This document shows positions 1 through 8,957 of a DNA stretch of 64,000 bases, in pieces. The notes beneath the pieces are model-generated. The model ran no database searches. It worked only from the letters and a program-made list of their open reading frames with translations, and was not told the origin of the DNA. Origin of the DNA: Pseudolabrys sp. (GTDB taxonomy: Bacteria; Pseudomonadota; Alphaproteobacteria; Rhizobiales; Xanthobacteraceae); NCBI GenBank assembly GCA_026125895.1, contig JAHCKG010000002.1:124001-188000 (forward strand). Reading direction: 5' to 3'. Position 1 is the stretch's first letter, and each line of letters starts with the position of its first letter. A program made the position numbers and the translations under genes.

Positions 1-453
1 GAACGCATCGCCCAGCACGCGCAGACTGTCCGCCTCGGCCGCCGGCTGCGTGGCGCGCGTATAGGCGGCATAGGCCGCCGTCGTCGCGCGCTCGAGCAAG
101 GTCGCCTGCTCGCGCTGGTCGCGCCCCTTGATCTGGAGGACGGCGCGCGAAAGGCGCAGCCAGTTGTCGCCATCGTCCGGCGCCACGGCGACGAGCTGGC
201 CGAGCAACAGCATGGCGGCGCGCACGTCCTTCTTCTGGAAGGCGGCATCAGCCTCGCGCTTGAGGACCTGCGGCGTCTTGGTGACGGTGCCGGCGTCGGT
301 CTTGATCTGCGCCTCGAGCGTGATCGCGGCCTGATCGAGATCGGGGTTCTGGTAGGCCTTGTCGGCGGCCTCCGCAGCGAAGGTCAGCAGCCCTAATGAC
401 AGGACCGCGACAGCCGTGACGCCGGCAAAAGCAGCGCGCATCAACCGTGACAT
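1..453 (-). CDS. alpha-2-macroglobulin family protein, N-terminal part (cut by window edge)
   Basis: The open frame runs from an ATG at 453 off the left edge of the window without a stop (151 codons visible). The first 30 residues form a signal peptide (hydrophobic stretch ending in ...LTFAAEAA). The visible mature part is helical and tetratricopeptide-like: a block around KREADAAFQKKDVRAAM, then a WLRLSRAVLQIK helix and an AAYAAYTRAT helix. This is the usual N terminus of the large periplasmic alpha-2-macroglobulin-like (YfhM-type) proteins of Bradyrhizobium relatives, which are thought to trap proteases. The thioester region lies outside the window, so the assignment rests on the N-terminal block alone. 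Confidence 0.7.
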   Translation of the reverse strand, partial: MSRLMRAAFAGVTAVAVLSLGLLTFAAEAADKAYQNPDLDQAAITLEAQIKTDAGTVTKTPQVLKREADAAFQKKDVRAAMLLLGQLVAVAPDDGDNWLRLSRAVLQIKGRDQREQATLLERATTAAYAAYTRATQPAAEADSLRVLGDAF

Positions 454-670
454 GACGGAAACCTCCCGGGATTCGGCGAACCACTTTTATCCTATTATTC
501 CGCCTCCGGATGGTGTCGATGACATGGCGCAAATTCCGCCGGCGCAAGCGGCACCCGTGGGCCATCGCCGGTTGGACCGTCAAGGACGCGCGCAAACCGC
601 TGCCGGCGCCCGACTCTCATGCAATGGATTACGTGAGGTCGCGGAGCTAAGCATCTGATTTTATTGGGTG

Positions 671-1990
671 CTATCTGAGAAATTCCGGCGAGATCAGGGA
701 GGGCAGCAGCAGCGATACCTGCGGCCAGACGATGACCAGGGCGAGGACCGCCAGCATCGGCAGCAGCATGATGGCCGTGTCCTTGATGGCGTCGCGGATG
801 CGGATACCGGCAATCGAGCACGCGATCATCAGGCACAGCCCATAAGGCGGCGTCACCAGCCCGAAGGCCAGCGACACGATGCCGATCATGGCGAAGTGCA
901 CCGGGTCCATGTGCACCGCCTTGGCCAGCGGCTCCAGGATCGGCGCACAGATGATGATCGCCGGGATCGCGTCGAGGAAGCAGCCGACGGCGAGGAACAC
1001 CAGCGAGATGAAGAAGCCGGTAGCGGCAAAGCCCATGCCCCATGCGCTGACATTGGCGAGGATCGCCTCCGGGATCTTGTAGTAGGCGAGCAGCCAGCCG
1101 AACATGCTGGCGGTGCCGACGCAGAACAACGCAATGCCGGCCAGCTTGCCAGTGTCGAGCAGCGCGCCGTAGAGGCCCTTCATGTCCATCTCGCGGTAGA
1201 CGAGCAGCGACAACACCGCGGCATAGAGAACGGCGATGCAGGCGGATTCGGTCGCCGTGAACCAGCCGAAGATTTTTCCGCCGATGATGATGCCCGGCGT
1301 CATCAGGGCGGGAATCGCGATCCAGGTCGCGCACAGGAGTTGCCGCCAGGTCTCGCGCGGGTAAGTCGGATAGCCCCGCGACTTGGCGTAGGCATGCACT
1401 GTCGCCATCTGCGCCAACCCGATCAGCAGCCCCGGCAACAACCCGGCCAGGAACAACGCGCCGATCGACACGGTGAGAATGCCGCCCCAGACGATCATCA
1501 GGATCGACGGCGGGATGATCACCGCCAGCACTGCCGACACAGCGGTGATCGCCACCGAGAAGGACAGGTCGTACCCCTCCTTCGTCTGCGCATCGATGAA
1601 GATCTTCGACTGGCTCGCGGCATCGGCGGTGGACGAACCGGAGATGCCGGCAAAGAACATCGACAGCACGACATTGATCTGTGCCAGCCCGCCCGGGAAA
1701 TGCCCGACCATGGAGCGCGACAGCTTGAGCAGCCGGTCGGTCGTGCCGCCGACATTCATCAGGTTGGCGGTCAGCAGGAAGAACGGCACCGCCAGCAGAA
1801 TAAAGGAATTGTAGGCGTTGAACGTCTCCTGCATCAGATTCATGGTATCGAGCCGCGGCTCGATGGCCAGAATCGGCAGGCACGCCAGCGCCAGCGCGAA
1901 GGCGACCGGCACCCGCATGAACATGAACAGGAAGAAGCAGCCGAACAGGATCAGCGCCGCCGTTCCCGGCGACAGGACGGAACCGGTCAC
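671..1990 (-). CDS. dctM: TRAP transporter large permease, DctM family
   Basis: A 439-residue integral membrane protein with about twelve hydrophobic segments, matching the usual length of DctM/SiaM large permeases (about 425-440). It forms the ion-coupled transport channel of a tripartite ATP-independent periplasmic transporter in the inner membrane. Recognisable blocks are FMFMRVPVAFALALACLPIL near the start, the GISGSSTADAASQSKI segment and IPPSILMIVWGG. I chose the GTG at 1990 because it overlaps the TGA of the small permease gene by four bases (GTGA), the usual translational coupling of TRAP operons. An upstream in-frame ATG at 2053 would run 67 bases into the neighbour. The substrate cannot be read from this protein. 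Confidence 0.93.
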   Translation of the reverse strand: MTGSVLSPGTAALILFGCFFLFMFMRVPVAFALALACLPILAIEPRLDTMNLMQETFNAYNSFILLAVPFFLLTANLMNVGGTTDRLLKLSRSMVGHFPGGLAQINVVLSMFFAGISGSSTADAASQSKIFIDAQTKEGYDLSFSVAITAVSAVLAVIIPPSILMIVWGGILTVSIGALFLAGLLPGLLIGLAQMATVHAYAKSRGYPTYPRETWRQLLCATWIAIPALMTPGIIIGGKIFGWFTATESACIAVLYAAVLSLLVYREMDMKGLYGALLDTGKLAGIALFCVGTASMFGWLLAYYKIPEAILANVSAWGMGFAATGFFISLVFLAVGCFLDAIPAIIICAPILEPLAKAVHMDPVHFAMIGIVSLAFGLVTPPYGLCLMIACSIAGIRIRDAIKDTAIMLLPMLAVLALVIVWPQVSLLLPSLISPEFLR

Positions 1991-2505
1991 TCGCTTCCCC
2001 CGAATACTGTCTTGAGATCGTCGAGCATCGCCTCGCCGAGAAACACGATCCACGTCACGCCCGTCACCGGCCAGGCCACGTGGATGTACCAGAGCGGCAG
2101 GTCGGCCAGTTCCGAGGTGCGACGCCAGGCAAACCGCGTGAACTCGATCCCCGCATAAACAAAGACGAAGGCGATGACGAGAACGCCGAACCGGCCCATC
2201 AGCCGCGCGAAAGCTTCGCCGCGCGGCCGCAGCTGCGGCAAAAGATCGACCTCGAAATGCGTCGATTCACGCACGCCGATCATGGCGCCGATCATGATGG
2301 TCCAGATGAACATGAACCGCGCCATTTCCTCGGTCCAGATGTAGGACGGGATCAGCTCGGTGTAGCGCGAGAAAATCTGCAGGCTGACAGGGATGATGAG
2401 CAGCGCCACGGTGGCCGCGAGCAAGCCGGAAAGGCCCGCGGCGTACCAGCGCGTGAACTTCCGCCACGGCCCCGCCGGCTCGGCGGACTGTTCGAGTTGG
2501 GTCAT
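1987..2505 (-). CDS. dctQ: TRAP transporter small permease, DctQ family
   Basis: A 172-residue membrane protein with four hydrophobic helices, as in DctQ proteins. Family features are the WTEEMARFMFIWTIMIGA segment and the HFEVDLLP turn. It is the small membrane subunit that partners DctM in a TRAP transporter. It overlaps dctM by four bases and lies 70 bases after dctP, with a strong hairpin in that gap. The gene order P-Q-M is the standard one. Confidence 0.93.
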   Translation of the reverse strand: MTQLEQSAEPAGPWRKFTRWYAAGLSGLLAATVALLIIPVSLQIFSRYTELIPSYIWTEEMARFMFIWTIMIGAMIGVRESTHFEVDLLPQLRPRGEAFARLMGRFGVLVIAFVFVYAGIEFTRFAWRRTSELADLPLWYIHVAWPVTGVTWIVFLGEAMLDDLKTVFGGSE

Positions 2506-2527
2506 GCTGCGCTCTGCGGGAAGGAAA

Positions 2528-2553
2528 AGCGGCCGGGACGGCTCCCGGCCGCT
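2528..2553 (-). terminator. perfect hairpin with T-rich tail between dctP and dctQ
   Basis: An 11-bp perfect inverted repeat (AGCGGCCGGGA / TCCCGGCCGCT) with a 4-base loop. Read on the minus strand it is followed by TTTTCCTT, so it resembles an intrinsic terminator placed just after dctP. In TRAP operons such hairpins can lower expression of the two permeases relative to the abundant binding protein, or protect the dctP message end. That role is inference here. Confidence 0.6.
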
Positions 2554-2575
2554 GTCGAGTGCGGAAGTCGCCGCG

Positions 2576-3568
2576 CTACTTCATGGCGACGATGTCGGCG
2601 TAGATCTTGTCGGCGCCGATTTCCTTGGCGTAGGCCGCCATCACCGGATCGACCATCTTCTTCATGGCGTCGCGGTCGGCGAACGGCACGCGCTTGAGCT
2701 TGCCGGCCTTCTCCAGGGCTTCGATCTTGGCGCCATCTTCAGAGGACTCCACCTCGCGGCCATAGGCGCCAGCTTCCTTGCCGGCCTTGATGATGGCGTC
2801 CTGTAACTCCTTGGGCAGCGAGTTGAAAGTTTTGGTCGAGAAGCAGATCGGCCGGATGGTGATAGCGTGCTGGGTCATCGCCAGATGCGGCGCCACCTCG
2901 TAGAATTTCATCGCCTCGACGCCGGCCGCCTCGTTCTCGCCGGCCGCGATCACGTTATTCTGGATCGCATTGTAGACTTCGTTGTAGGCGATCACCGTCG
3001 GCGCCATGCCCGCCGCCTGGAAGGTCTTGCTCCAGATCGGCGCCCCCTGCACGCGCACCTTGAGGCCCTTGATCTCGGCGAGGTTCGCTACCGGCTTGTT
3101 CACGAAAATGTTGCGCACGCCGCCGCCGGCATAGCCGATCAACATCACTTCGGCCTTCTGGTTGATTTCATCGGCCACCGGCTTGAGCAGATCGGCGTCC
3201 AGCACCTTGTTCCAGTGCGCGAGGTCACGGAACAGGAACGGCGCATCGATGAAGGGCGCGGCTTTGGAGAAGGTCGACATGTGCGCCGGCGACACGATGG
3301 CGTAGTCGACCGCCTTGCCCTGCGCCATATACTCGAAATACTGCTTCTCGAGGCCGAGCGCCGAGTTCTTGTGCAGCACGAAGTTGACCGGCTTGCCGTA
3401 GTACTTCTTCACCAGCTCCTCGAACTTGACCAGCGCCTTGGTGAAAGCGTGGTCGTCGTTGAACTGGACGGCGCCGTTGAGTGTAATGACTTGCTGGGCC
3501 TGGACGGGCTGCGTGGAAGCGAGGGCAGCCGAAACGCATAGCGCGGCAATGCCTGCGACGAGTCGCAT
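2576..3568 (-). CDS. dctP: TRAP transporter substrate-binding protein, DctP family
   Basis: A 330-residue periplasmic binding protein with a Sec signal peptide of about 24 residues (ending PVQAQ). Family signatures are LGLEKQYFEYMAQGKAVDYA in the first lobe and the block KGLKVRVQGAPIWSKTFQAAG. The latter contains the conserved arginine (KVRVQ) that in characterised DctP proteins binds a substrate carboxylate. An organic acid substrate is therefore plausible, but it is not identified. It is the first gene of the dctPQM operon. The ATG at 3568 is preceded by GGGAGGAAGACC, a good ribosome binding site. Confidence 0.92.
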   Translation of the reverse strand: MRLVAGIAALCVSAALASTQPVQAQQVITLNGAVQFNDDHAFTKALVKFEELVKKYYGKPVNFVLHKNSALGLEKQYFEYMAQGKAVDYAIVSPAHMSTFSKAAPFIDAPFLFRDLAHWNKVLDADLLKPVADEINQKAEVMLIGYAGGGVRNIFVNKPVANLAEIKGLKVRVQGAPIWSKTFQAAGMAPTVIAYNEVYNAIQNNVIAAGENEAAGVEAMKFYEVAPHLAMTQHAITIRPICFSTKTFNSLPKELQDAIIKAGKEAGAYGREVESSEDGAKIEALEKAGKLKRVPFADRDAMKKMVDPVMAAYAKEIGADKIYADIVAMK

Positions 3569-3812
3569 GGTCTTCCTCCCTGATGTGACGGTCAGTTGTG
3601 CCTGCCGTCGTTATTTTGGACGGTTATGGTACCGCAATTTGCCGATGTGACAACTATGGTCGTGCCGCGCCCTGTTCGCGCGCCTAAGTGGTTGATTCGG
3701 AATGCGCCCGGATCGAACGGCCGAACGGCAGCCGCGAATACGGGAGGCCAGGCCCATCGGGCACAGCGCCGGCTTCCAAAACCGGGCGTGGGACGGTACA
3801 CGTCTGGCACAC

Positions 3813-3889
<77 letters not shown>

Positions 3890-3984
3890 ACTGCTCGGGC
3901 CGCAATTCAATGGCGGCCGCGTTGGCGCAACGATGGCTAACGGCCGGCTATAACAAACGGCCTACCGGCCCTGCCCGACGCCGA

Positions 3985-4290
3985 TCAGTGCGTCCAGGCG
4001 TCGCGGCGCTTGAAGGCGAAATTATCGGAATAGGAAATAACGCGTCGCGGCGAGCTCTTGGCTTCAAAGACCTGGTAGGCAATGCCGTTGCGCTCGCAAT
4101 AGCCGATGGCCTCGGCTTCCGTGTCGAAGCGCAGCTTGACCTGCTGGCGTGTGTCACCGGACGAGGTCCAACCCATCAGGGGCTCGACTGTGCGCGGCTC
4201 GTCAAGGTCGTGTTCGACGACCCATTTCCGGGTATTCGCGACACCCGACTGCATGGCGGTTTTCGACGGGCGATAGATGCGAGCGGTCAT
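3985..4290 (-). CDS. NADH dehydrogenase accessory subunit, NDUFS4-like (ETC complex I subunit)
   Basis: A 101-residue protein of the ETC complex I subunit family (bacterial NDUFS4, 18-kDa subunit). Diagnostic pieces are the MTARIYRPSKTAMQSG start, the KWVVEHD strand, LMGWTSSGDTRQQVKLRFDT and the C-terminal YSDNFAFKRRDAWTH. In alphaproteobacteria and mitochondria it binds the peripheral arm of complex I and stabilises the N module. It is encoded away from the nuo operon, here next to tRNA-Arg, which is usual for this accessory subunit. Confidence 0.92.
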   Translation of the reverse strand: MTARIYRPSKTAMQSGVANTRKWVVEHDLDEPRTVEPLMGWTSSGDTRQQVKLRFDTEAEAIGYCERNGIAYQVFEAKSSPRRVISYSDNFAFKRRDAWTH

Positions 4291-4454
4291 GGGATGCGTC
4301 CGGTCAGCCTCAAAGCGCGCGAGGCCGATTCACGCCGGCCCCGGCACAATCGACCGTATAATCGGTCGGTCCCCCCATGGCAACGCGCCAGCTCGCATCC
4401 GCAACCCGGTTTGCCCCGAAATGATGTGAAGGTTTGAAAGCAGCGCCTGGGCGC

Positions 4455-4844
4455 TCAGGACCGGAACCTGGAAGACTGAGCTTGAGGCCGCCGGCCCGCC
4501 GGACGGCCTGGCCGTCCCCGCCGCGATGTCGGCGGTACGGGGCGGACGAGTGCCGGCGCGCGCACCAGGGCGCGGAAACCGCCATCGCCGAGATCCTCGA
4601 ATTCGATACCGTAGTCGCGCCACAGCATCTCGATGGCGGCCACGGTTGAGCGCCGAGGCTCGGTGCCGCCCTGCTCGAGCTTGTGAATGGATCGCTGGGT
4701 CATGCCGACGCGCGCCGCAAGGTCGCTTTGGCTCAGGCCCGCCACCGCGCGGGCCAAACGCACCTTCGCCGCAAAGGCCAGACGCTCCATCCGCATCAGA
4801 TGAGCGAGGTCGTGTTGACCAGCGGTCGTGTTCTCAACCGGCAT
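4455..4844 (-). CDS. XRE-family helix-turn-helix transcriptional regulator
   Basis: A 129-residue protein. Residues about 25-80 form a Cro/CI-type helix-turn-helix: VRLARAVAGLSQSDLAARVG, then TQRSIHKLEQGGTEPRRST. The short segment WRDYGIEFEDLGDGGFRAL follows, as in many small alphaproteobacterial XRE regulators. The last 30 residues are Arg/Pro-rich and probably disordered. It lies alone, upstream of the porin terminator and on the same strand. No target can be assigned from the sequence. Confidence 0.85.
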   Translation of the reverse strand: MPVENTTAGQHDLAHLMRMERLAFAAKVRLARAVAGLSQSDLAARVGMTQRSIHKLEQGGTEPRRSTVAAIEMLWRDYGIEFEDLGDGGFRALVRAPALVRPVPPTSRRGRPGRPAGRRPQAQSSRFRS

Positions 4845-4902
4845 GACGCACTCGCAAACGCACGAAACTTAGATACGCGAGCGGCGGACGGGTCCGCCTT
4901 GC

Positions 4903-4932
4903 AAAAAACCCCCGGCGATCGCTCGCCGGGGG
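4903..4932 (-). terminator. intrinsic terminator after the porin gene
   Basis: A 9-bp stem CCCCCGGCG (4909-4917) / CGCCGGGGG (4924-4932) with loop ATCGCT. On the minus strand it is followed by six T residues. It lies just downstream of the porin stop codon at 4954. Confidence 0.85.
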
Positions 4933-4953
4933 CTCTTCATTCAGACTATCCGA

Positions 4954-6255
4954 TCAGGGATAGAAGTTGCGCTGGGCGCGGAACATGCCCGACCACCAGC
5001 TGTTGTCGCCGATCGTCGGACCGGTGAACGCAGTCTGCTGGGAGTTGTACATGACCTCGACGCTCAGATCGAGGTTGGTGACCGGCGTCCAGACGGTGCG
5101 CGAGCCGATCTGCCAGAACGACCAGTTGGCCGACGAACCGGCGACGGTGCCGGCAGCAGCGAGCTGCAGCGCGGCGCTGGCGGCAGCCGAGTACTCAAGC
5201 TTGCCGTACGAACCGTACAGCGAGGTCTTGAGGTTCGGCACCCAGAAGTGCTCGAGACCGCCGGTGATCGACCAGCCTTCGGTCAGATCGGCGGTGCCCG
5301 CGCCGGTGACAACCGAGTCCCACGCCGGGCCGTACGAGACGGTGCCGCCCTGGGTGGTGGTCTGCGCCTGGCCGAGACCCGAACCGACATAGTCGATCGC
5401 GCCCTTGCCGTAGGTGAACTGGGTGATGAAGTAGTCCTTCGCACCCAGCATCGGCAGGTTGATCTTCACGCCGGCGCCGAGAGCCCAGCCGGTCTTGTCC
5501 GACGGGTCGGCGACGACGCCGTAGTTGACCTGGTGAGCAGCGGCCATGATCTGGGCCGAACCCCAGGCCTGGTCGATGCGCAGGTTGCCGACGATGTCGG
5601 GCATCGTCTGACCGCCGCCCAAGGCTTCCGCCACGCCAGCGGCAGTGGCGATACCGAGACGGTGACCGTTGTTGTTTTCCGCCGCGATCGACGCCGACAG
5701 ACCGTTGCCGAGCTGCGCGGTGTAGGCCCACAGATCGACGCCGTTGCCGCCGTTGTTCGACGACCAGACGTTCGACTGGTTCGAGTAGGGCTGACCGTCG
5801 AAGTCGAAGAACGAACCGGTCTTACCAGCGGTGAAGCCGGCCCACTGGATGAAGCCAGCCGGAGCGTACAGACGGGTGTAAGCGTCAGCACCCGTGCCGT
5901 TCGACGGGTTGCCGGACGCCGGAGCGGCGTAGCCACCACCGCGGCTGTTGTCCGAGGTCGCCGACAGATAGACGTAGGCGCGCAGGGTGCCGTAGGCGGT
6001 CTGCGAGCGAGCGTCGGCGGTGATGCCGGCGCGCGAGCGCCAGTTGTTGTTGTTGTAGGTGCGCAGGTCGCGGTTGGCGAACGACGGAGCGAACGAGCCG
6101 CCCGCGTTGAAGTTCACCTCGGCGCGCACGAAGCCGCCGATCTTGATGCAGGTATCCGTGCCCGGCATGTAGTAGAAGCCAGCTCCGTAGAGCGAGCAAA
6201 TCTTCACGTACTGGACCGGTTTGCCGATCGCCGCGGAAAAAACCCGAGGAGTCAC
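4954..6255 (-). CDS. outer-membrane porin of the Bradyrhizobium/Rhodopseudomonas type, 5'-truncated
   Basis: The frame encodes 433 residues matching alphaproteobacterial porins. It has the N-terminal block KPVQYVKICSLYGAGFYYMP, then CIKIGGFVRAEVNF, a series of beta-strand repeats, and the C-terminal ending SGMFRAQRNFYP with aromatic residues. Family members start with a signal peptide (...AQAADLPVKAKPVQYVK). Here the sequence before GKPVQYVK is replaced by MTPRVFSAAI from a GTG at 6255, with no hydrophobic signal in this frame or either other frame upstream. The gene is complete at the 3' end and has its own terminator. It is probably a 5'-deleted, non-exported remnant, although the body of the frame is still open. 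A recombinase gene lies 310 bases upstream. Confidence 0.8.
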   Translation of the reverse strand: MTPRVFSAAIGKPVQYVKICSLYGAGFYYMPGTDTCIKIGGFVRAEVNFNAGGSFAPSFANRDLRTYNNNNWRSRAGITADARSQTAYGTLRAYVYLSATSDNSRGGGYAAPASGNPSNGTGADAYTRLYAPAGFIQWAGFTAGKTGSFFDFDGQPYSNQSNVWSSNNGGNGVDLWAYTAQLGNGLSASIAAENNNGHRLGIATAAGVAEALGGGQTMPDIVGNLRIDQAWGSAQIMAAAHQVNYGVVADPSDKTGWALGAGVKINLPMLGAKDYFITQFTYGKGAIDYVGSGLGQAQTTTQGGTVSYGPAWDSVVTGAGTADLTEGWSITGGLEHFWVPNLKTSLYGSYGKLEYSAAASAALQLAAAGTVAGSSANWSFWQIGSRTVWTPVTNLDLSVEVMYNSQQTAFTGPTIGDNSWWSGMFRAQRNFYP

Positions 6256-6564
6256 AATCGCCCGCGATCCGGCTCGCCATCGCGTTCCGCATTCGTCTCA
6301 CGAGCGCCAACTCGGCCCCGTCTGGGTCGGCCGAACAATCAACTGTCTGAAACGAATTCCTGAATCGCCGCTCGTTCCGCGCCATCCGCAGTTCGCCTGA
6401 TAGGTATGGTCTGGGGCGCGCGCGAAAACGGCAATGATCGACGCAAAAAACCGTGCGCCATCGTGGCGCACGGTTCGTTAGCGACAGGTAAATGGGACGA
6501 TCGGAATGGATCGCACATGACCGCCCGCGCGTGAACGCGGGTCAGTCGCGCGACGGTCTCTTAG
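6256..6564. other. intergenic stretch between porin remnant and integrase
   Basis: About 300 bases with no convincing gene. It holds the integrase terminator at 6445-6473 and a GGTAAATGG copy at 6487-6495, which is also found at the 3' end of tRNA-Pro (8167-8175). The small open frames here lack coding features. Confidence 0.5.
6445..6473 (-). terminator. intrinsic terminator downstream of the integrase gene
   Basis: A perfect 10-bp stem CCGTGCGCCA (6451-6460) / TGGCGCACGG (6464-6473) with a 3-base loop. On the minus strand it is followed by TTTTTT (6450-6445). It lies 90 bases after the integrase stop codon. Confidence 0.85.
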
Positions 6565-7737
6565 CTACTGTGACTGCGCTTGCGCGGGGAAATTGACGAC
6601 CTGCTGGATGAGATCCGCGGCGTCACTCAGTGTTTCTTGCGAAAGATGCGCATACCTTTGCGTGGTTCGAGCATGCAAATGCCCGAGCAGGCCTTGCACG
6701 ACGTAGAGCGAGACGCCGCGGTTGACCAGGAAACTCGCAAAGGAATGACGCAGATCGTGCAGTCGCACATCCGCGAGACCGGCACGTTTCCTGATGCGAT
6801 CCCAAGGAAAGAACAGTGACGCCGAAGGCCGCCCTGTGACTTCAGACGGGAAAATGTACGGATTGCCGTCGAGACGCGGCGTCGCCATCAGCAACGTGAT
6901 CGCCGACTGGTTGAGAGCGATGACCCGCGCCCTGCCCGACTTCGACTTCGGCACCAGCAGCGTCTTGTTCTTCCAGTCGATATAGTCCCACTTGGCGAAT
7001 GTGATCTCGTTGCGGCGCGCCCCGGTCAGCAACAGAAGAAGAATTGAACGCGCCGCGGTACGGTTCTCGTCGGCGTGAATGGCGCGTACCAGGTTCTCCG
7101 CTTCCCATTCATTCAGGAAACGATTGCGCTGGACGTCGGGGCCGGCGCTCAGCCCGGCCGCCGGATTGTCCTCGCCGCCGGGCGTCTTCCACTTGCGGGC
7201 GAGGTTGTACATGTATCGCAGAATGACGATGACACGGTTCATCGTTCCGGGCGCGTAACCGTCCGCGCGCATGGCGTTGACCAGATCCGAGATCGCGTTG
7301 GTCTTGATTTCATCGAGCGCGAGATGGCCGAGGCGCGGCAGGACGTGGACCCGCAACACGGTTTCGTCCGTCTGCCAGCTGCTCTTGTAGGTCTGGATGT
7401 ACGGAAGATAGCTCTCGGCGATAAAGTCACGCAGCAGCGGAATGGCACGCATCTCGCGGCGCTTCTGCTGCGGGTCGGCGCCGAGTAGCGCCTCGGCCAC
7501 GACCTGCTTGGCCTTGCGACGCGCCTGATCGAGCGTCACCACGTCCGCCGGGCCGATCTTGTATTGCCGCTCGCGGCCGCGCTCATCGGTGTAACGCTGA
7601 TAGAAGGTCTTTCCGCCCGACAGCCGCACCTCGAGCATGAATCCACGCTGACCGACATCGAAATAGTCGGTCTTCTTGCGGTCAGGCGCGCACCGCGCCT
7701 GCCGCACAAAACTCGCGGACAACGCTACCGTAGGCAT
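6565..7737 (-). CDS. tyrosine-type site-specific recombinase (phage-like integrase)
   Basis: A 390-residue integrase. The N-terminal arm-binding type domain begins around residue 20 (KKTDYFDVGQRGFMLEVRLS). A SAM-like core-binding domain spans about 100-190, and the catalytic domain about 205-375. The catalytic residues are present: Arg241 in LTGARRNEI, His327 and Arg330 in LHDLRHSFAS, His353 in LLGHLHART and the nucleophile Tyr362 in TTQRYAHLS. On the minus strand it lies 435 bases after the 3' end of tRNA-Pro, the usual place for an island integrase. No other mobility or cargo genes flank it, so it looks like the remnant of a tRNA-linked element. Confidence 0.92.
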   Translation of the reverse strand: MPTVALSASFVRQARCAPDRKKTDYFDVGQRGFMLEVRLSGGKTFYQRYTDERGRERQYKIGPADVVTLDQARRKAKQVVAEALLGADPQQKRREMRAIPLLRDFIAESYLPYIQTYKSSWQTDETVLRVHVLPRLGHLALDEIKTNAISDLVNAMRADGYAPGTMNRVIVILRYMYNLARKWKTPGGEDNPAAGLSAGPDVQRNRFLNEWEAENLVRAIHADENRTAARSILLLLLTGARRNEITFAKWDYIDWKNKTLLVPKSKSGRARVIALNQSAITLLMATPRLDGNPYIFPSEVTGRPSASLFFPWDRIRKRAGLADVRLHDLRHSFASFLVNRGVSLYVVQGLLGHLHARTTQRYAHLSQETLSDAADLIQQVVNFPAQAQSQ

Positions 7738-8172
7738 ACTCGTCGGACTGTTTGACGCCCCTATTTCGGGGCTTTTTACGGATGAGACTCTGGCGCAGTT
7801 CCTTAAGCTGCGGAGTAATTTTCAAAGATACACGCATAAATTTAGTGTTAATTTTCGTGTAATACCCGGCTGATAGCAAGGTAAAATTATAAATTATGAT
7901 GTTCTATACTTTGAAAATCATGTTCCGCCGATTTCAATAGATTCCTCAGTGCGGTAGGCGAACCGGAACTGTGGATGAGCCGGCGGATCCGGACAGTCGA
8001 ATACGTCCGGCCCACCGACATCAGGAAATCCCTCGGCACGACGCAGCCAGCAACGCGTCATGGCGAGGATGGAGGAACCTCGACAAGCGGGCAGGAAATA
8101 CTTGGGACAGGAGCACAATGTCACCTGCGCGACTTACGGCAAAGGGCCGCGACCTGGCCGAATACTGGTAAA
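7738..8172. other. AT-rich stretch between integrase and tRNA-Pro
   Basis: The 435 bases include a markedly AT-rich segment (about 7780-7925), unlike the surrounding high-GC DNA and consistent with acquired DNA. A 5-bp GC hairpin followed by five T residues (GCCCC at 7757-7761, GGGGC at 7768-7772) reads as a weak plus-strand terminator. A 65-codon minus-strand frame at 7682-7879 overlaps the integrase start but has no recognisable family. The end of the plus-strand frame here (QDLNLRPSGPKPDALP) is the tRNA read in reverse and is not a protein. Confidence 0.5.
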
Positions 8173-8249
<77 letters not shown>

Positions 8250-8353
8250 AACATGACCTTCGGTCATGAACCCGGCCGCGCGATCGCGCCGTCACCGGAT
8301 GCCGGCTAGGTACACGCTTCGCCCGGCACCGGCAAGGCGACGCCGCCCGCCCC

Positions 8354-8806
8354 TCAGCGGCCGGTGAAGATCGGATGCGCGACCTTGTCGCCCGGCGCGA
8401 TGCCGAGCTTCTTCACCGTCCCGGCGATCACCTCGAGCACGCCACGCACCGGCGCGCCCGAGGGAATGTTGCGCGTCGACAGCGGCGTCGTGTTCTGCTC
8501 GATGCGCGCGATGGTGCCGTCGCCGCGGATGAAGATCATGTCGAGCGGGATGTAGGTGTTCTCCATCCAGAAGGCGACCTCCTGGTCCTTCTTGAAGTCG
8601 AACAGCATGCCCTGCCCCTCCGGCAGCTCCTTGCGATACATCAGCCCCTTGGCGCGCTCCGCCTCGGTCTGCGCCAGCTCGACGGTGAAGGCGTGCACGC
8701 CGTTCTTGCTGGCGATCTCGAGCGTACTCGTCTCGAGCGCGCGCGCCGGCAGCGCGATAACCCACAATCCCAGGAGGATGGCGGCGATCAGACGAAAGCA
8801 ATGCAT
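8354..8806 (-). CDS. DUF192 family secreted protein
   Basis: A 150-residue protein from the ATG at 8806, with a signal peptide (MHCFRLIAAILLGLWVIALP, cleaved near PARA). The DUF192 domain follows, with the motifs TEAERAKGLMYRKELPEGQG, FWMENTYIPLDMIFI and VLEVIAGTVKKLGI. Family members are small periplasmic beta-barrel proteins of unknown biochemical role. A longer frame starting at 8863 would add an Arg-rich segment before the signal peptide, so the internal ATG is preferred. Confidence 0.9.
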   Translation of the reverse strand: MHCFRLIAAILLGLWVIALPARALETSTLEIASKNGVHAFTVELAQTEAERAKGLMYRKELPEGQGMLFDFKKDQEVAFWMENTYIPLDMIFIRGDGTIARIEQNTTPLSTRNIPSGAPVRGVLEVIAGTVKKLGIAPGDKVAHPIFTGR

Positions 8807-8957
8807 GGAAGGACAACCTCGGGAGGCGGCCGGCAATCGCCGGCACGGCCTCCACCATCGCAAGCAAAAAGGGCCGCGGCAAGACGAAGGAAGACGACCG
8901 AGAGACGACCGGAAGAAGCAGCGAGATTGACGCGAGCACCGGCGTCGCCAAACGGAA

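Noticed and set aside
495-1883. Long minus-strand frame across dctM
   Set aside because: It is dctM read in a different frame; the translation is Arg/Ala-rich with no domain, and the real DctM frame covers the region.
7682-7879. 65-codon minus-strand frame overlapping the integrase start (possible excisionase)
   Set aside because: It is basic and short like an excisionase, but no helix-turn-helix or known family is visible. It overlaps the integrase by 56 bases, and no ribosome site supports it.
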